Assembly: GCA_027316975.1 (NCBI GenBank)
Contig: DAHVFL010000149.1
Span: 1-9,753 of the forward strand
DNA length: 9,753 nt
Direction of reading: 5' to 3'
Source: Chloroflexota bacterium
GTDB taxonomy: Bacteria > Chloroflexota > Ktedonobacteria > Ktedonobacterales > Ktedonobacteraceae
Shown here piece after piece: positions 6,275 to 9,753 of the stretch (position 1 is the first letter of the stretch; each line of letters begins with the position of its first letter). The notes beneath the pieces were generated by a model. That model was not told the origin of the DNA. It was given only the letters and a program-made list of their open reading frames with translations, and did no database searches. Made by a program: the position numbers and the translations under genes.

Positions 6275-7657
6275 ATGGCTTCAATTGAAACCACGAACGT
6301 GGGCAAAGCAGTTGCTGCTCGTGTTGGCAGCAACATTCGGGAGGTTCGCACAAAGCTATCGTTGACACAGGCGCAACTGGCTTCTCCCGAGTTCTCTATC
6401 TCATACATATCGGCAATCGAGCGGGGCAAGATTCGTCCTTCGCTGAAAGCGCTCTCCATTCTGGCGAAGCGCCTGGACGTTCCTCTGACCTTCTTGCTCG
6501 AGGGATCACCCGGCGGCGCAGCGGAAGCGCGAGCGGTCGGTTACTCGCCCGCCGACTCAGGCCCCGATCAGCGTATCGATGTCGAATTATTACAGGCGTC
6601 TGTATTGCTCCAACAGCATGTGTATAGCAGGGCAAGTGAATTGCTGGCTCCAATCCTGGCAGAACGCATTACTACCGACCAGGCCTATCAACTTTTCCTG
6701 TTGCGCGGCCAGATCCATCTAGGTCTGGGCGAATATCAGGAGGCTGTCGTTGATCTACGCGCAGCCGTCTCACAGGGCGAGAATATGGGCGATGTGGAAT
6801 ATGCTGAGCGCGCTCGCAATCTCTTAGGGAAAGCGTACTTCTCCCTGTACAACTACACTCTGGCTTTAGAGAATCATATTCGTTGTGCGAGCGCTTTAGA
6901 GAGTAATCTTATCAACGATCCCGTTTTTGCGCTTGACGTATATAGCAATGTCGCCAGCGATTTCTTCCGGCACGGGGACCTGGAGCGCGCCATTTCCTAT
7001 TATCATAAGGCCATTGCTACTCTTGACAGCATGAAACGCGATAGCAAGAGCTTCGCGGAAAAGTATATGGAGATCGGCCAGCAGTATAAAAACGCGGGCA
7101 AGATCCTCATGGCGCGTGAGTATATCATGCGCAGCCTTGCCATTTATGAGATGCGCGATGAGCAGCGTGTCGTTGGTCTCACTCACCAGCGTCTGGGGAA
7201 GGCCCTCGAAAAGCAGAACGATCTGGACGGCGCGGAGCGTGAATACCGGCAGGCCATCACCATCGAAGAGGAACTCGAAGATGATGTCACGGCTTCCCTC
7301 TGTCATACCAGCCTCGCCGAACTGCTCGTCAAGCGCGGGAAAGGCGCTGCCGCCGAGCAAGAGGCCCAGGCAGCTCTCGCGTCCGCGAAGCGCAGCGGCG
7401 ACGCGCAAACGCTGGGGCACGCACTGATTGCCCTCGCCCAACTGCGGCACAACTCTAAAGACTACGCAGGCGCCGATGAACTCTTCTCAGAGGCGCTCAC
7501 TCTGCTGGATGAGTCCAATGCACACGAGCTGGCAGGGGTGGCCTACTCGCGGTATGCAAGCCTTTTGGAGCAGCGCGGCGAAGTCCAGCGCAGCCTGACC
7601 GCCTTTAAGAAAGCCTACCAGCACCAGCTGCAGGGCAATCGCGGCGAGATGGAGTAA
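6275..7657 (+). CDS. XRE-family HTH regulator with C-terminal TPR repeats (RRNPP-like architecture)
   Basis: A 460-residue cytoplasmic DNA-binding protein. Residues about 17-76 form a Cro/C1-type HTH (IREVRTKLSLTQAQLA, then SYISAIERGKIRPSLKAL and a closing LDVPLTFLLEG). After a linker (about 77-100), about eight TPR-like helical pairs run from about 135 to 455 at intervals near 40 residues, with recurring G-x-Y/L-x-x-A patterns such as LGEYQEAV, GDLERAISYY, NDLDGAEREY and KDYAGADELF. This HTH-plus-TPR layout is that of RRNPP regulators (PlcR, NprR, Rgg), in which the TPR domain binds a short peptide; many similar proteins have no known ligand. The ATG at 6275 has AAAGGA about 11 nt upstream, slightly long. 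It is followed by a strong terminator, so it is not transcribed together with the next gene unless read-through occurs. The 16-bp palindrome suggests autoregulation. Confidence 0.88.
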   Translation: MASIETTNVGKAVAARVGSNIREVRTKLSLTQAQLASPEFSISYISAIERGKIRPSLKALSILAKRLDVPLTFLLEGSPGGAAEARAVGYSPADSGPDQRIDVELLQASVLLQQHVYSRASELLAPILAERITTDQAYQLFLLRGQIHLGLGEYQEAVVDLRAAVSQGENMGDVEYAERARNLLGKAYFSLYNYTLALENHIRCASALESNLINDPVFALDVYSNVASDFFRHGDLERAISYYHKAIATLDSMKRDSKSFAEKYMEIGQQYKNAGKILMAREYIMRSLAIYEMRDEQRVVGLTHQRLGKALEKQNDLDGAEREYRQAITIEEELEDDVTASLCHTSLAELLVKRGKGAAAEQEAQAALASAKRSGDAQTLGHALIALAQLRHNSKDYAGADELFSEALTLLDESNAHELAGVAYSRYASLLEQRGEVQRSLTAFKKAYQHQLQGNRGEME

Positions 7658-7674
7658 ACACGTATAAACTGGGG

Positions 7675-7702
7675 GTGCGGAGGGTTTCCTCCGCACTTTT
7701 TT
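7675..7702 (+). terminator. Intrinsic terminator of the XRE-TPR gene
   Basis: A perfect 9-bp GC-rich stem (7675-7683 with 7688-7696) with a 4-nt loop is followed directly by six T (7697-7702). It begins 18 bp after the stop codon. This is the clearest Rho-independent terminator in the window and separates the XRE-TPR transcript from the sigma-like gene. Confidence 0.9.
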
Positions 7703-7797
7703 ATTGCTCTGTTTTTTTACACTGTTTTATATGTAAAACTGGCGCACTACAGGAAAAATTAATGCATACCAGAACTATCCGCAAAAAGCAGTTTGTA

Positions 7798-7819
7798 TGT
7801 TACAATGGACATGTTCATT
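7798..7819 (+). promoter_or_regulatory. Extended -10 promoter overlapped by a 16-bp dyad, sigma-like gene
   Basis: TGTTACAAT (7798-7806) is an extended -10 element (TGn plus a hexamer with five of six consensus bases). There is no good -35, as is usual for this promoter class. The dyad AATGGACATGTTCATT (7804-7819) has one mismatched pair and overlaps both the -10 hexamer and the expected start near 7813. A protein bound there should block transcription. The dyad resembles the perfect palindrome at 6211-6226. Confidence 0.55.
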
Positions 7820-7851
7820 CACAGGTATTTATGGTGCCACTGGCATGTATG

Positions 7852-7873
7852 GCGCTGGTAGAGATACCAGCGC
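7852..7873 (+). promoter_or_regulatory. 9-bp hairpin with GAGA tetraloop beside the Shine-Dalgarno
   Basis: Arms 7852-7860 and 7865-7873 pair perfectly around GAGA, a GNRA tetraloop. The stem ends three bases before the ribosome site AGAGGAG (7877-7883) of the sigma-like gene. It may shape translation initiation or protect the 5' end. There is no T-run, so it is not a terminator. Confidence 0.45.
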
Positions 7874-7889
7874 TTCAGAGGAGTTTTGT

Positions 7890-8792
7890 ATGCCATTCTC
7901 GGCACACGATCTACGCTATCATTTAGAAGAACAGTATGCCTCTCTCAATGCCTATCTACAACAACGCGCCCAACGTTATTTAGGCTCGCTGGCCTTTGAC
8001 GCCGTTGAAGTTGACCACGTAGTGGGCCATGTTATTGAACAATTAACCCATTTGCATATCATGGGCGGTGGCGACAGCGCACCTGAAACCGCGCTTGATC
8101 GCCTGACCAACGCGCAATTTTATGCTTTTCTTAACCGGTGCGTTAAAAATAAGGCCATCGACCGCCTGCGGAAGCACCGCGCTCCCACCAGTACCCTGGC
8201 CGAGCTTGAAAGACCGGGCGCGACGGACGACGACGCGCAACCGATGGAGGGTGTTGTCGAGACGTTGTGGGGAACCGCACCCTTTGGCACCCCCGAAGAA
8301 ACGGCGCTTGAGGCTGCTTCTCAGCAAACGCTACGCCAGTTGCTCAAACACTGCATAGAGGCCCTGAGCGCCGCTCCGCGTCAACTAGAAGCCGTATTGC
8401 AAGAACTGGAAGAGTTGGATGCGCGTGATATGGCGCGGGAGATTCGCCAGCAGTGCGGCATGCCTGGTAGCGCCGCGCCGCTGGCCCATGCCAGCCAGCA
8501 CCGGGACCACGCCCACAAAAAATTACGCCATTGCCTGCAACAAAGTAGCACCAATTTGGCAGTTGTCGTTGCTTTACGTTTGTCAGAGTATGAAACAGTA
8601 TCCACCGCTGCGGACGTGGTACTGGTAGATATCAGAACCCTGGCGCATGACAATCTTTCTATAAAGGACGTGCAGACGGGCCTCAAACATCTGACAACCG
8701 AGGGTTTATTGAACTGGCATGGCGAAGAAGCGCTGCGCCTGCTCCCATCTCAGTGTAAGCGCCTGGCGCGTTTCTATGAAGAAGGTGAGTAA
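7890..8792 (+). CDS. Divergent ECF sigma-factor-like protein with C-terminal extension
   Basis: A 300-residue protein whose parts resemble an extracytoplasmic-function sigma factor. Residues 77-97 (FYAFLNRCVKNKAIDRLRKHR) match sigma region 2.3-2.4. Residues 42-52 line up with the core-RNA-polymerase-binding part of region 2, but the usual Asp, Gln and Phe are replaced by H43, G46 and I49. Residues 158-185 (ALSAAPRQLEAVL, LEELDARDMAREI) match the start of region 4, and KKLR (210-213) its end. The recognition-helix segment between them is replaced by a Gly/Pro/Ala/His-rich stretch. Residues about 222-287 form an extra domain that may be a winged helix. ATG at 7890 is chosen because AGAGGAG stands 6 nt upstream; the frame is open 31 codons further without a ribosome site. 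It may be a true but distant sigma factor, or a derived DNA-binding regulator that no longer binds polymerase. Confidence 0.65.
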   Translation: MPFSAHDLRYHLEEQYASLNAYLQQRAQRYLGSLAFDAVEVDHVVGHVIEQLTHLHIMGGGDSAPETALDRLTNAQFYAFLNRCVKNKAIDRLRKHRAPTSTLAELERPGATDDDAQPMEGVVETLWGTAPFGTPEETALEAASQQTLRQLLKHCIEALSAAPRQLEAVLQELEELDARDMAREIRQQCGMPGSAAPLAHASQHRDHAHKKLRHCLQQSSTNLAVVVALRLSEYETVSTAADVVLVDIRTLAHDNLSIKDVQTGLKHLTTEGLLNWHGEEALRLLPSQCKRLARFYEEGE

Positions 8793-8798
8793 CACGCT

Positions 8799-8864
8799 GT
8801 AGGGACGCGATTGATCGCGTCCGAGGCGTCCGTAGGGACGCGGTTCATCGCGTCCAAGGCGTCC
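8799..8864. repeat. Two tandem 33-bp copies of the dispersed palindromic repeat
   Basis: Copies at 8799-8831 and 8832-8864 agree at 30 of 33 positions. The first 25 bp of each is the repeat also found at 3846-3870. Copy one has an 8-bp perfect stem (8803-8810 with 8815-8822). Copy two keeps seven pairs plus a G-T pair. They fill almost the whole 87-bp gap between the sigma-like gene and the zinc-motif gene, and the second runs straight into the next ribosome site GAGGAG (8865-8870). Confidence 0.85.
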
Positions 8865-8879
8865 GAGGAGAACATACAC

Positions 8880-9753
8880 ATGGATAAGCGCGAAAAATCT
8901 GGGACCGACCCACGCATGGCCTACTTGCCACTGGCACGGTGGTTACAAACGATACTTGCAATGCCGTCTGTGCAATTGCGGCCTGATACCACCTCACCGC
9001 TCGACGATGTGGCAAATGCTGCCAGCGCCTACCACCTGCCCTACTTTCAACAACTCCCCGATTTCGCGCTGGCCCTGCTGAAGAATGACGACCAGGCCAC
9101 CCTGTATTATGCGCCTCTCGTGTATCACGTGATTGGCTGCCCTGTTTGTCACAACGCCTATCTCGAAATATATGATGCTATGAGCGCCGCGCTGGCAATT
9201 GATAGCAAACAAAAGGCGACCGGCAACGAGCATCATACCCTTGCTCTCACACCCCCTCGTATGCTCGTCTACCTCTGTCAACTTCTGATTACCCAGGCCC
9301 AGGCGGCGCTGCGAGCTGCCCGTCATGAACACGGAAATAACGACGCCTGGGCGCGCGCGCTCTTGCGGCAGAGCCTGACTATGAGTTCGCATATCATGCA
9401 AAGCTCCCTGCGACAACGCGCCCTGCAAAACCTGGTAGAGGTTGCTCTAGTTGCCGCGGGAGAGAGCCAGGATGAAGAGAATCCGGCCACCCACACCTAT
9501 TCATCCCTTGTTGGCGCGGGTAGTAGCGCGCGAGCAGGTAAGACCAGACGCCGGGCTGAAATGCTTGAACGGCCCGCGAGAGAGCCATTCATCGAATTGC
9601 AATCTGGCACGCTGCAAGGTTCGGTCACGCAGCGCGAGGATATCCTTGAACTTCAGTTGCAAAATCTTGAGACGCCCCTGCGCGGCCAATACCTTCAAAT
9701 CACTGTGCCACTGGGATCGCTCATCGAACCGGTGCGCTGGTTTGGAGGCAACC
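8880..9753 (+). CDS. Putative zinc-binding anti-sigma-like protein (3' end outside the window)
   Basis: The frame is open from ATG 8880 to the window end, giving at least 291 residues with no stop codon. GAGGAG lies 9 nt before the ATG. The key feature is HVIGCPVC (H83, C87, C90), the HxxxCxxC signature of ZAS zinc-binding anti-sigma domains, followed by a helix-like NAYLEIYDAM. The gene order, directly after a sigma-like gene on the same strand, is the usual order for a sigma factor and its anti-sigma factor. Differences from typical ZAS proteins: the motif lies later (residue 83 rather than about 30-40), no membrane segment is seen in the available part, and a long Ala/Gln/Arg-rich helical region (about 124-195) is followed by a linker and a probable beta-rich segment (about 237-291). 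The anti-sigma role is inferred from the motif and the neighbour. Confidence 0.6.
   Translation, partial: MDKREKSGTDPRMAYLPLARWLQTILAMPSVQLRPDTTSPLDDVANAASAYHLPYFQQLPDFALALLKNDDQATLYYAPLVYHVIGCPVCHNAYLEIYDAMSAALAIDSKQKATGNEHHTLALTPPRMLVYLCQLLITQAQAALRAARHEHGNNDAWARALLRQSLTMSSHIMQSSLRQRALQNLVEVALVAAGESQDEENPATHTYSSLVGAGSSARAGKTRRRAEMLERPAREPFIELQSGTLQGSVTQREDILELQLQNLETPLRGQYLQITVPLGSLIEPVRWFGGN

Overview
The window looks like chromosomal DNA of a bacterium, most plausibly a Ktedonobacteria-type member of the Chloroflexota. This is inference from three things: a large XRE-TPR regulator, a very divergent sigma-factor-like protein beside a zinc-site protein, and several copies of a short palindromic dispersed repeat of the GTAGGGACGCGAT type. 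No rRNA, tRNA, CRISPR array, transposase or phage gene is visible.

Left half (1-5600) is mostly metabolic. An APC-superfamily amino-acid permease is on the minus strand (146-1735), with a terminator after it, and a promoter plus a hairpin abutting the Shine-Dalgarno before it. The gap to the next gene holds a 144-bp element with 30-bp perfect inverted repeats around three exact 21-bp tandem repeats. The plus-strand gene mdh (malate dehydrogenase, 2202-3128) follows and runs convergently into a minus-strand pair: rsmI (16S rRNA 2'-O-ribose methyltransferase) and, upstream of it, an AMP-binding acyl-CoA synthetase. A 23-bp perfect hairpin sits exactly at the convergent junction and covers the rsmI stop codon. 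A copy of the dispersed repeat lies in frame in the first codons of rsmI.

Middle (5600-6274) is an AT-rich stretch. It holds a very good plus-strand promoter, a well-placed Shine-Dalgarno and a 55-codon small ORF, then overlapping inverted repeats and a perfect 16-bp palindrome.

Right half (6275-9753) is regulatory and all on the plus strand. First comes an XRE-type HTH protein with about eight 40-residue TPR-like repeats, the architecture of peptide-sensing RRNPP regulators, closed by a strong intrinsic terminator. A divergent ECF-sigma-like protein follows, then a protein (running off the window) with an HxxxCxxC zinc motif as in ZAS anti-sigma factors. The last two are separated only by two 33-bp copies of the dispersed repeat.

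The most interesting signal is that the 16-bp palindrome upstream of the XRE-TPR gene recurs, with a symmetric base-pair change, across the -10 and start-site region of the sigma-like gene. This suggests that the XRE-TPR protein controls both its own gene and the sigma/anti-sigma-like pair, possibly with the small ORF as a partner. That wiring is inferred from sequence only.
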